NCBI RefSeq assembly: GCF_005780165.1
Contig: NZ_VAUV01000001.1
Span: forward strand, 124,001-188,000
From: Phragmitibacter flavus
GTDB lineage: Bacteria > Verrucomicrobiota > Verrucomicrobiia > Verrucomicrobiales > Verrucomicrobiaceae
DNA length: 64,000 nucleotides
Direction: 5' to 3'
Below the pieces are notes generated by a model that saw only the letters and a list, made by a program, of their open reading frames with translations, ran no database searches and was not told the origin of the DNA. Below, one piece after another: positions 51,351 through 59,209 of this stretch (positions are counted from its first letter, which is position 1; each line of letters opens with the position of its first letter). A program made the position numbers and the translations under genes.

Positions 51351-52217
51351 ATGCGCCCATTTTTATCTTATCTTTGCAAACCTCTCGCATGCTGTGCGTT
51401 AACCGCCAGCTTGTTATCTCCTCTTACGGCAGCTACGATCATCGACGCGAACTTCAATTCAGGAACTTTTGCCGATGCAGGCTTGGTTGACTACAGCACC
51501 CTGGCAAATCCGACACTCACCGCTGGTATAGGGGTGGGTGGCTCAACAGGCTTGAACTTTGGCACCAATGGAGGATCCGCCACCGCCTCCATGACCATCC
51601 TGACCACCGCGAGCTTCTCCATGTTCGGCCAGTTTACTGTTAATGCGAATGGTTCGACAGCAACACGGATTGATGGCAGCGCCATGGCCTTTGGCTGGAC
51701 AAAGGCCTCGGAAGCATTCAGGCCATTTCAAGGCACTGTCAGCGGTAGTTCAGCGGTGGCCATAACAGACACCGTCATGGTCGGTCTCGCACGGACAGCA
51801 ACGGGTGGCTTCAGTCTTGGCTTTGGCAACGGTGCCACCGAATTGGTGAGCAGGAACCTCTTCGGAAACTCCGTGACCTTTGGCGAACTCACAGCAAACA
51901 ACTGGTATCGCCTGGAGGGAACGATTCAATACAACTCGTCGACAGGCACCTTCACTTTCCTGGATGTTTCTTTGGATGACTTCGGAACCAATGGCACCAC
52001 TGAAGTAAATGCCAATTTACTCTACGGCACCGGAGGCTCCCTTTCGGTGGCAGGCTTTGGATCGACTGGTCGTGCCATCTGGGCGAACAATTTAGACCGC
52101 GGCGTCTTATCCATGGACAACTACTATCTCGCCGCAGTGCCAGAACCTGCGGCCGCCCTTCTGCTTGGAGTAGGTGGATTTGCCATCTTATTGCGTCGCC
52201 GCCGTTCCCGCGTCTAG
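51351..52217 (+). CDS. PEP-CTERM protein downstream of the cassette
   Basis: A 288-residue secreted protein: signal peptide (L-A-C-C-A-L-T-A-S-L-L-S-P-L-T-A-A), a beta-rich body (I-D-A-N-F-N-S-G-T-F-A-D, N-N-W-Y-R-L-E-G-T-I) that resembles concanavalin-like jelly-roll PEP-CTERM proteins, and the tail A-V-P-E-P-A-A-A, hydrophobic segment and R-R-R-R-S-R-V. It lies about 100 bases after cassette D and so may be in the same transcript or have its own promoter. A candidate substrate of the same export route. Confidence 0.85.
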   Translation: MRPFLSYLCKPLACCALTASLLSPLTAATIIDANFNSGTFADAGLVDYSTLANPTLTAGIGVGGSTGLNFGTNGGSATASMTILTTASFSMFGQFTVNANGSTATRIDGSAMAFGWTKASEAFRPFQGTVSGSSAVAITDTVMVGLARTATGGFSLGFGNGATELVSRNLFGNSVTFGELTANNWYRLEGTIQYNSSTGTFTFLDVSLDDFGTNGTTEVNANLLYGTGGSLSVAGFGSTGRAIWANNLDRGVLSMDNYYLAAVPEPAAALLLGVGGFAILLRRRRSRV

Positions 52218-52256
52218 TTGGACTCTATCTAGGACAGCCATCTTCTTTTTCCTAAC

Positions 52257-53231
52257 ATGACCACATTTGATAAAACAAGTAACCCATCAAATCTAAGGCT
52301 TCTTACTTTGACAACTTCTCGATCCATCATCATCAGGGTCATGCTATTGGGTGTGATTTGGTGCACGAGCATTCAATCCTCCCATGCCATTGTCGTCGGC
52401 AGTTATAACATTCGATACGATAACTCCAAAGATGAAACCAATGGCAATGGATGGGCGCAGAGAGCCTCCGTCATTGCGTCACTCATTCGCTTTCACCAGT
52501 TCGATATCTTGGGAAGCCAGGAGGCACTGAAACATCAGGTGGATCAACTTCAATCGCTCCTGCCAGCTTTTGCTCACAGCGGTTGCGGACGTGATGATGG
52601 ACAGAATGAAGGGGAATTTGCCGCTATCTTCTATCGCAAAGACCTCTTTACGTTGAAAGATGGCGGCACCTTCTGGCTGTCGGAAACGCCTGAAAAACCC
52701 TCCATCGGTTGGGATGCCAAGTTCATGCGCATCTGCACTTGGGTGAAACTCGACAACATCAAAACCGGCAGGACCTTGTTTGTGTTCAACACCCACTTTG
52801 ATCATCATGGAACCATCGCCCGGGTCGAAAGCGCCCGGCTACTGGTTCGATCGGTTCAAGCGATTGCCAAAGATCAGCCCGTTGTTCTCACCGGTGATTT
52901 TAATGCGGACCAAACCAGTGAAGGCTACCTGATCCTTCATGGGGTGGACTTGCTCAGAGACGCCTTTGCCACCGCCGAGGAAAAATACGTGTTGAACGGC
53001 ACTGCCAACGGTTTTCAAATCGCAAACTTTACCGACCGCCGCATCGATCACATTTTTCATACCCGGGATTTCAAGGTGTCCCGCTATGGAGTGCTCACCG
53101 ACAGTTACCGGGTTTCCACAGGAGACGAAAGGGAAGTGACCTCCACCGCATTCCCCGTCGAGGTGAAGTTCAAGAATGTCGAAGCGCGCATCCCTTCCGA
53201 TCATTTCCCCATTCTGGTCGAACTCGACTGA
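52257..53231 (+). CDS. Exported endonuclease/exonuclease/phosphatase-type protein
   Basis: A 324-residue protein of the DNase I-like superfamily with a hydrophobic signal (V-M-L-L-G-V-I-W-C-T-S-I-Q-S-S-H-A). The catalytic motifs are visible: G-S-Y-N-I-R-Y-D-N (Asn), G-S-Q-E-A-L (Glu), T-H-F-D-H, T-G-D-F-N-A-D (Asp/Asn), R-R-I-D-H-I-F and the terminal S-D-H-F-P-I (Asp/His). These fit a metal-dependent phosphodiesterase acting on nucleic acid, phosphoinositol or a sugar phosphate. It starts 39 bases after the PEP-CTERM gene, on the same strand, so the whole 42.6-53.2 kb block may be one unit. Confidence 0.9.
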   Translation: MTTFDKTSNPSNLRLLTLTTSRSIIIRVMLLGVIWCTSIQSSHAIVVGSYNIRYDNSKDETNGNGWAQRASVIASLIRFHQFDILGSQEALKHQVDQLQSLLPAFAHSGCGRDDGQNEGEFAAIFYRKDLFTLKDGGTFWLSETPEKPSIGWDAKFMRICTWVKLDNIKTGRTLFVFNTHFDHHGTIARVESARLLVRSVQAIAKDQPVVLTGDFNADQTSEGYLILHGVDLLRDAFATAEEKYVLNGTANGFQIANFTDRRIDHIFHTRDFKVSRYGVLTDSYRVSTGDEREVTSTAFPVEVKFKNVEARIPSDHFPILVELD

Positions 53232-53264
53232 GTGCGTGGAGTTGGGTCCAAGGTCCGTTTTAAG

Positions 53265-53338
53265 TGGCTACCGCGCCTGGATTCGAACCAGAACTAAAAG
53301 AATCAGAATCTTTCGTGCTACCGTTACACAACGCGGCA
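53265..53338 (-). tRNA. tRNA-Gln (CTG)
   Basis: Read on the minus strand, 74 bases form a full cloverleaf. Acceptor TGCCGCG pairs with CGCGGTA, followed by G-CCA encoded in the gene. The anticodon arm AAAGA-TTCTGAT-TCTTT has CTG at the anticodon, which reads CAG glutamine codons. The T arm contains TTCGAAT. It lies between the nuclease-type gene and chrA. Confidence 0.95.
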
Positions 53339-53393
53339 GTTGTGGCTTACGAATGAAGCGTAATGCATTTGATGGGGATTTGCAACCGGTGCG

Positions 53394-54722
53394 TTATGGA
53401 ACGACCCAGTGGGCGAGCAAACCCAAAAGGGCGCAGGCACCAATGACCGGGAGGAGGCCGATTTTGAAACGCTCCATGGCGATGAGCGCGGCGATGGCAA
53501 GCACGGCCACAAAAATGTCCATCGATCCCCATCCGGCTCCGGTCCGAGCGGGCCAGAGCGCATGTTGGGTGAACTGCACGCCGAGGTTCAGGATCACCCC
53601 AACCACGGCGGCAGTGATGGTGGTGAGGGCGGCGGCAAGTCGGGGTTGACGGCGCAGGTGCTCAACATGAGGAGCACCGAGGAAGACAAAAAGAAAACAC
53701 GGCACGAAGGTTACCCAGGTGGTGATGAGGGCGCTCAAGGTGGCGCTCCATGCCGGTGTCAGGATGCCGGGATGTTGCCATCCACCAATGAAGCCAACGA
53801 ATTGAAGCACCATGATGAGGGGCCCCGGCGTGGTTTCGGCCAAGGCGAGTCCGGACATCATTTGGGCATGGGTCAGCCATTCGTGATGCTCAACCGCCTG
53901 CTGGGCGACGTAGGGCAACACGGCATAAGCTCCGCCAAACGTGACCAGCGCGGCTTTGCTGAAAAAGATGCCTTGCTGGGCCTGGGTGCTTTCCCATCCT
54001 AGCCACGTAATGAGGGCAATGACGGGCAGCCACCAGCAGGCCAGGCAGGTGAGGCTCAAGCGGAGAGTTCGAGTCCAGGAAGCTTTAACTGGCAGCGGTA
54101 ACACGACAAAATTGGCTTCTTCGGCAAGCTGAGCTGCCCCGTGGGAGCCTCCGGCAGGGAATTGATTGGGCGCGAGCCGGTTTCCGATCCACCCGACAAA
54201 AGCGGCGGCGAAGATGATGTAAACAAACGAGATTTTGAAGAAGAAGATGGCCATGAACGACAGGGCGGCAATGCACCACAAGGCATTCGATTTCAATGCT
54301 TTGCGACCGATGCGTAGCAACGCGGAAGCGATGATGGCGATCACGGCGGGCAGCAACCCGTGAAAAATGGCCTGCAGCCAGGGCACTTCCGCGCCGACAA
54401 GGTAAACCCAGCTCAGCGCATAGAGGATGAACATCGAAGGCAGCACAAACAGGACCCCGGCGGCGAGTCCTCCCTTGGCACCATGCAGACGCCAGCCGAG
54501 ATAAGTGGCAAGCTGCTGCGCTTCAGGTCCAGGCAACAGCATGCAAAAATTCAGGGCGTGAAGGAAGTGGCTTTCGGAGATCCAGCGACGTTTTTCCACC
54601 AGCTCCTTATGCATGAGGGCGATTTGTCCAGCCGGGCCACCGAAGCTGATGAAACCCAGCTTGATCCAGTATCGCAGGGCTTCGCGAAAGGCGGGCGCGG
54701 CGGGTGGTGGTGGTGTTTCCAT
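53394..54722 (-). CDS. chrA: Chromate efflux transporter
   Basis: A 442-residue transporter with two homologous halves of the CHR family. The first half shows F-I-S-F-G-G-P-A-G-Q-I-A-L-M-H and L-L-P-G-P-E-A-Q-Q-L-A-T-Y-L-G-W; the second carries L-V-T-F-G-G-A-Y-A-V-L-P and E-T-T-P-G-P-L-I-M. These are the two signature pairs of long-chain ChrA. It exports chromate, or sulfate-like anions, across the inner membrane. The start at 54722 begins with M-E-T-P-P-P-P-A-A-P; a longer frame adds 11 unrelated residues. tRNA-Gln genes lie on both sides. Confidence 0.93.
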   Translation of the reverse strand: METPPPPAAPAFREALRYWIKLGFISFGGPAGQIALMHKELVEKRRWISESHFLHALNFCMLLPGPEAQQLATYLGWRLHGAKGGLAAGVLFVLPSMFILYALSWVYLVGAEVPWLQAIFHGLLPAVIAIIASALLRIGRKALKSNALWCIAALSFMAIFFFKISFVYIIFAAAFVGWIGNRLAPNQFPAGGSHGAAQLAEEANFVVLPLPVKASWTRTLRLSLTCLACWWLPVIALITWLGWESTQAQQGIFFSKAALVTFGGAYAVLPYVAQQAVEHHEWLTHAQMMSGLALAETTPGPLIMVLQFVGFIGGWQHPGILTPAWSATLSALITTWVTFVPCFLFVFLGAPHVEHLRRQPRLAAALTTITAAVVGVILNLGVQFTQHALWPARTGAGWGSMDIFVAVLAIAALIAMERFKIGLLPVIGACALLGLLAHWVVP

Positions 54723-54820
54723 GAATGAGACGAGGAGGAGCCAAAGGGAGGCCATCAGGCGCTACACCTTCCAGACGGAATCGTCATCCAACATCTTTGC
54801 CAGACTCCCCAGTTTGGGGT

Positions 54821-54894
54821 TGGCTACCTCGCCAGGATTCGAACCTGAACAAAGAGAATCAAAATCTCTTGTGCTACCGTTACACCACGAGGCA
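54821..54894 (-). tRNA. tRNA-Gln (TTG)
   Basis: A 74-base cloverleaf on the minus strand. Acceptor TGCCTCG pairs with CGAGGTA, followed by G-CCA. The anticodon arm AGAGA-TTTTGAT-TCTCT gives TTG, reading CAA glutamine codons. It is very similar to the tRNA-Gln at 53265 and lies upstream of chrA. Confidence 0.95.
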
Positions 54895-54993
54895 ATTTGG
54901 GAAAGCGGCCAACAATGTAGGCGGTATTTTGTGGGTGGCAAGTGGGAAAATGGATTGTCTTCTTTGGTGTCGCCTCGCGCCAGCAATGATTAA

Positions 54994-55434
54994 TCATGCC
55001 TTGGCAAACAACAGATCAAGATCGTAGGGAACCGCCAATTCGGGCATCTCATGGCGTGAGAAATATCGGAGTTCTTTGGTCTCGCCGGTATCGATGACCG
55101 CTTCCGAGCTCCCGACCTCACACTCGAACAGAACGATCACATACTCGACCTGATCGCCGTTGGAGTAGGTGTATCGATAGGGGGAACCGCCAAGCACTCC
55201 CCGAACGCGAAGATTGGTGCCGTGAATGCCAGTTTCTTCCAGAATTTCACGAAGCACGGCTTGTTCGGGAGATTCTCCGGGTTCGATAGCCCCTGCGGGA
55301 AGGCTCCACGACCCGTTATGCTTCAATTGCAAAAGCAAACGGCCGTCTTCATCGTGAATGACGGCCGCCACGGATGGCATGATCAGAAGGTCGTGTCCGA
55401 CTGCGTTCCGCAGACTCTGGTAGTAAGGTGACAT
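54994..55434 (-). CDS. Nudix hydrolase
   Basis: A 146-residue Nudix protein. The Nudix box begins [11 protein letters not shown] and ends R-E-I-L-E-E-T-G, with all conserved Glu and Arg, near residues 48-70. It is preceded by [15 protein letters not shown] and followed by [10 protein letters not shown]. Such enzymes cleave nucleoside diphosphate derivatives. The ATG at 55434 is used; another four codons upstream is possible. It lies downstream of the ThuA gene on the same strand, with about 50 bases between. Confidence 0.9.
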   Translation of the reverse strand: MSPYYQSLRNAVGHDLLIMPSVAAVIHDEDGRLLLQLKHNGSWSLPAGAIEPGESPEQAVLREILEETGIHGTNLRVRGVLGGSPYRYTYSNGDQVEYVIVLFECEVGSSEAVIDTGETKELRYFSRHEMPELAVPYDLDLLFAKA

Positions 55435-55487
55435 CTCAAGAAGCAAACCCTACCCAACCGTGCCTGGCTGCGTTGAGGATAACATGC

Positions 55488-56408
55488 TCAGGCCTTTTTC
55501 TTCGGTGCTTCTGGCAGGCCTTGACCGGGTTTTGGATCGAGGTTCGCCTTGAGATCTTCCGGAGTGAGGGTGGTCTCGACTCCTTCCGCAGGGACTTCGG
55601 CTTTGGCAGTCCAGAGAATGGCGTTGAGAAGCAGTTTGCGTTGGGAATCGTTGCCCCAGCTGGCGTGGAAGTGACCGCCGGTGAAGCCGAATCCGCGACC
55701 GCCACCTTCTCTCTCCGCAGCCCAGGCGACGTGTTGAGGTTGTTTCGCGGCCACCGCTTCACGAACGGCGGGGTTGCCGCTGTGTTTGCCATCAGGACGG
55801 CTCATGGTGTCGTCGGGTGGGACGTCGGTCAGGATTGGGGTGACGCCTTTCATGTTGGAACGGAAACGCATGTGAAAATACCATTCGTCGCGGGTGGTGA
55901 ATGGTTTGACGCCGTTGCTGATGGGATGCTGGGGAATGTTGGTGAAGTTGGCATCCCAGTGTGGGTTGACACTCCAGTTGGTTTCAAAACAGCCGCCAAT
56001 CCAGTCGATGAACTCCTTGTTGCCTTTTTCCAACGTGGGCTCAACCGCATAATGGATGCAAAGCAAACCGGCACCGCGATCCATCTCCTTTTGCAATTGC
56101 TGAAGCCGGTCGCCTTGCAACGCAGGGTGCCCGCCACCGCCGTCGGAATAGATCACGATGGTGTCGGCTTTGGCCAAAGTTTCGTCTGCGGGCCACTCGC
56201 CGCTGAGGTGAACTTTAACGTCCACAGGCGCTTTGGCATCGGCGAGACACTTGGCGAAAAGCTGCACGCCGGCGTTGTGTTCGTGCTGACCCGGGCCGTG
56301 GGAAGGTTTGCCGGCAATGAAGACGACAAACTTATTGTCGTTCGCCGACAAAGGTTGGGCCGCGAAAGCGGCGACAAGGGTGAGAAGGGTAAGGAAGCGC
56401 AGGGTCAT
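55488..56408 (-). CDS. ThuA-domain exported protein
   Basis: A 306-residue protein with a signal peptide (L-R-F-L-T-L-L-T-L-V-A-A-F-A-A-Q-P) and a ThuA trehalose-utilisation-type fold: F-I-A-G-K-P-S-H-G-P-G-Q-H-E-H, I-V-I-Y-S-D-G-G-G-G-H, C-I-H-Y-A-V and G-R-G-F-G-F-T-G-G-H-F-H. ThuA proteins resemble glutamine amidotransferases without their usual activity and often act in sugar metabolism. It begins a minus-strand pair with the Nudix gene. The C-terminal tail is Lys-rich and Pro-rich. Confidence 0.92.
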   Translation of the reverse strand: MTLRFLTLLTLVAAFAAQPLSANDNKFVVFIAGKPSHGPGQHEHNAGVQLFAKCLADAKAPVDVKVHLSGEWPADETLAKADTIVIYSDGGGGHPALQGDRLQQLQKEMDRGAGLLCIHYAVEPTLEKGNKEFIDWIGGCFETNWSVNPHWDANFTNIPQHPISNGVKPFTTRDEWYFHMRFRSNMKGVTPILTDVPPDDTMSRPDGKHSGNPAVREAVAAKQPQHVAWAAEREGGGRGFGFTGGHFHASWGNDSQRKLLLNAILWTAKAEVPAEGVETTLTPEDLKANLDPKPGQGLPEAPKKKA

Positions 56409-56604
56409 GGGTCTACTGGGTTGGAAATCGAATCAGATCGGATTGAATCGTTGAACGTGGTTTGATTAGATAGGCTAGAAGAACAGAAAACGTGGTTGGC
56501 ATCAAGAGCCTTTCGGCGGGTTTGAGTCCTGTTGTGCCCCAAGGCCGGGTATGGATGCCCGCAATCCTGTTGCCACCAGCGACTTTCCAGCGAAGATAGG
56601 GGTT

Positions 56605-57342
56605 ATGAGAACGTCGAACCCCACCATGAGTGAGAGCACCTTTATCGATGTTGCACCCCACGGTGGAGCGGTGATGACGCTTCAAGGCACGGTCAACAAG
56701 ACGTTGATTTTTCTCGGGCTGCTGTGCACCACTGCGATGTGGAGCTGGAACCGGTTTTGGTCGGACCCTTCCTCCGCCATGCCATTTATCTTGGGCGGGG
56801 CGATTGCCGGGTTGGTTTTGGCATTGATCACCGCCTGGAAAAAGCAGTGGGCTCCGATCACGGGATCGCTCTACGCAGTGGCGGAGGGTCTTTTCGTGGG
56901 AGCTCTCTCAGCGCTGTATGCCAGTCAATATGAAGGCATTGTGCCGCAGGCGATTTTGCTGACGGTCGGGGTGCTGCTGGCGTTGCTGGCGGCCTACACC
57001 ACGCGGCTGATCAAACCCTCGCAAAATTTCAAGATGGGCATCGCGGCGGCCACCGGCGGCATTGCTTTGGTGTATATCGCGACGCTGGTGTTGGGCATGT
57101 TTGGCATTCAGGTTCCCTTCATTCACGGCAACGGATTGTTCGGCATTGGATTCAGCCTATTTGTGGTGATCATCGCGGCATTGAATCTGGTGCTCGATTT
57201 TGATTTTATTGAGAACGGCGTTTCAGCAGGCGCGCCGAAGTATCTTGAGTGGTATGCGGCGTTTGGATTGTTGGTAACGCTGGTCTGGCTCTACGTCGAG
57301 ATCCTGCGTTTGCTGGCCAAACTGGCCGGACGAAAGGAGTAG
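56605..57342 (+). CDS. Bax inhibitor-1/YccA family membrane protein
   Basis: A 245-residue protein with seven membrane segments of the BI-1 family (bacterial YccA/YetJ-like group). Visible parts: T-V-N-K-T-L-I-F-L-G-L-L-C, E-G-L-F-V-G-A-L-S-A-L-Y, D-F-D-F-I-E-N-G-V and the terminal W-Y-A-A-F-G-L-L-V-T-L-V-W-L-Y-V-E-I-L-R-L-L. Bacterial members act as pH-gated Ca2+ leak channels or modulate FtsH. The ATG at 56605 follows AGGGG by a few bases, and is preferred to an earlier ATG at 56551. It is divergent from ThuA. Confidence 0.93.
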   Translation: MRTSNPTMSESTFIDVAPHGGAVMTLQGTVNKTLIFLGLLCTTAMWSWNRFWSDPSSAMPFILGGAIAGLVLALITAWKKQWAPITGSLYAVAEGLFVGALSALYASQYEGIVPQAILLTVGVLLALLAAYTTRLIKPSQNFKMGIAAATGGIALVYIATLVLGMFGIQVPFIHGNGLFGIGFSLFVVIIAALNLVLDFDFIENGVSAGAPKYLEWYAAFGLLVTLVWLYVEILRLLAKLAGRKE

Positions 57343-57387
57343 AAGTGGGACGCAGGCGGGTCTCGACATTCGAATTCCCATGATGCC

Positions 57388-58101
57388 ATGAAAGCGCTTC
57401 TGGTCAGCTTGATTTTGTGGGGGACCGCCTTGGTGTTGTCCGCCACCGCCCAGTCGGTGGAAGATCCAACGAAAATCCCGGTGTATGTGACGCCATTCTA
57501 CAATTCCAAAGGCCCGAAAATTGAGGTCGGCGAATTCAGTGCGGGGCTGGCTTCGAAAGACGAGAAGACGTTTGTCGAAACCATCAAGAAGATGCGGCAA
57601 AACTGGGACCGGCTGAGCTTTGAATCGATGTATGTGGCGGCCGTTCGTCTTTATGACCTCGGATTTCGGGATGAGTCGGTCTACTGGTTTTATTCGGCGC
57701 AATATCGCGGTCGTCTGTTTGGGGTGCTCGTCGATCCGGCATCGGCCAAGGAGATGGGGCAACCGGGATTCGAGCGCGTGCATGCCCATCGCTCCTTTTT
57801 TCAATTAACGGGACCGTATTTTAATGGTTATGCGTTTCGGGACGTCGCGGGTCTGGCCAACATCGTGCGCAAAGTGCAGAAGGAAGGGGCGACGCCTCCT
57901 GATTTGCAGGCCGCCTACCCGGGGATCAAATTCCGTGAGAAATCCGCATGGGACGCTGCCAATCAGGGGGTCAACAAAGGCATGACCAACCTGATCGACA
58001 TGCTGCGAAAGGATCGCGAAAACATCAAAAAACAACGCGTCGCTTCCGGGGTAGAAGCGAAATTTTCGGAGCTGACCAGCAGGGAACTGCCGATGGATTA
58101 A
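57388..58101 (+). CDS. Exported protein of unknown function
   Basis: A 237-residue protein with a signal peptide (L-L-V-S-L-I-L-W-G-T-A-L-V-L-S-A-T-A). The mature part is mixed helical and has V-Y-W-F-Y-S-A-Q-Y-R-G-R-L-F and K-K-M-R-Q-N-W-D-R-L-S-F-E. I do not recognise the family. It is 45 bases after the BI-1 gene and 14 bases before convergent opcA, so it ends tightly. A role in the envelope is inferred from the signal only. Confidence 0.72.
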   Translation: MKALLVSLILWGTALVLSATAQSVEDPTKIPVYVTPFYNSKGPKIEVGEFSAGLASKDEKTFVETIKKMRQNWDRLSFESMYVAAVRLYDLGFRDESVYWFYSAQYRGRLFGVLVDPASAKEMGQPGFERVHAHRSFFQLTGPYFNGYAFRDVAGLANIVRKVQKEGATPPDLQAAYPGIKFREKSAWDAANQGVNKGMTNLIDMLRKDRENIKKQRVASGVEAKFSELTSRELPMD

Positions 58102-58115
58102 GTGCTCATCGGTTC

Positions 58116-59174
58116 TTAGCCACACTTCAGCAACTGCCGAAGCATGGGCACCATCTGCAAATAGAGGCTCTGTCGGCCTAGACGACTGAGAAGGTTAGCA
58201 ATCAATGCGGCGTCGGTTGGAAGATCGGCCGGAAGCAGCTCTTCGCGTTGATGATCGGGAAGTGCCACCCGGGTGCTCACATAAGCGGAACCACACTCGC
58301 GCTCGACACTGAATGAGGCGTTGGCGGAGCTGAGCACGACCGATTGCAAGGGGGCTTCGCCGGCGACTTCAGAAACATGAACGCTGATGGTCTGCCCTTC
58401 GGGCAAAACCAGAGTCGGGGAGCAGTCGATCACCTGCATTTCTGCCTTCAATCGCACTCCCACCCACGCGGCGAGCAACAACCCCGCGACGCGGTGACCG
58501 GGGCCGTGGGTGATGGTCATGTTGGTTACCTTCGGCAACTCCGCCAAGGCAAGCGGATCATGAAAACACGTGGCCAACGCAGTGCGAAAGAAGTGCGAGC
58601 GCAGCCAGCTGAGGTCATACACATGGAAACGCGCGGCGTTTTCGCACTCGGCCTGCAGCAGCCGTTCGAAGTCGTGCGCAGGATTCGACCAACGCGAGCT
58701 GTCGATGAACAACAGATCGATGACGTTGTAGAGTCGCTCATCAAAGTTGTCGGTGATGTCGCCCTGCCACCAGAACACCAATGGCAGATCGGAGTCGAGA
58801 TGGGCGAACACGGTGTTGCGCACTTGATTGGCACCACCGCCTTCAAGCACAAAGGAAACCTGCTCGCTGCACACGGATTTCCGACCATCGTGAATCTGGC
58901 AATGAGCGGTCACCCAGGCGCGGCTGCGTGGCTTCCGATCGCCCGGCTGGCTGAGGATGAGCAGTCCGCGGCACGCATGTTCCTTGGTGATTTCGGCCAG
59001 CAACTGCGTGTTGGTGGCGATGGAGGCAGGATCTTCGCTGTAGATGGCGAAGTTCATCAAGGATGCTTTGTCGCGCGCTTCATCAGCGCCCCAAAGTTCC
59101 TTGAGGGCCTTGTCCACGCGTCCAAGCGGAACTTCCTGGCCAAGGATGGAAAGGGTGGATTCGAGGTCAGTCAT
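58116..59174 (-). CDS. opcA: Glucose-6-phosphate dehydrogenase assembly protein OpcA
   Basis: A 352-residue OpcA-family protein. The family pattern is seen in L-L-I-L-S-Q-P-G-D-R, C-S-E-Q-V-S-F-V-L-E-G, L-P-L-V-F-W-W-Q-G-D and F-I-D-S-S-R-W. In Cyanobacteria OpcA activates Zwf, in part by thioredoxin-controlled assembly. The gene is directly downstream of zwf, 35 bases apart on the same strand, which supports that role. The C-terminal part is less conserved in general, as expected. Confidence 0.9.
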   Translation of the reverse strand: MTDLESTLSILGQEVPLGRVDKALKELWGADEARDKASLMNFAIYSEDPASIATNTQLLAEITKEHACRGLLILSQPGDRKPRSRAWVTAHCQIHDGRKSVCSEQVSFVLEGGGANQVRNTVFAHLDSDLPLVFWWQGDITDNFDERLYNVIDLLFIDSSRWSNPAHDFERLLQAECENAARFHVYDLSWLRSHFFRTALATCFHDPLALAELPKVTNMTITHGPGHRVAGLLLAAWVGVRLKAEMQVIDCSPTLVLPEGQTISVHVSEVAGEAPLQSVVLSSANASFSVERECGSAYVSTRVALPDHQREELLPADLPTDAALIANLLSRLGRQSLYLQMVPMLRQLLKCG

Positions 59175-59209
59175 GAGAAAAAAATTTGAGGGAGTTTGTC
59201 ACGTCGTTC

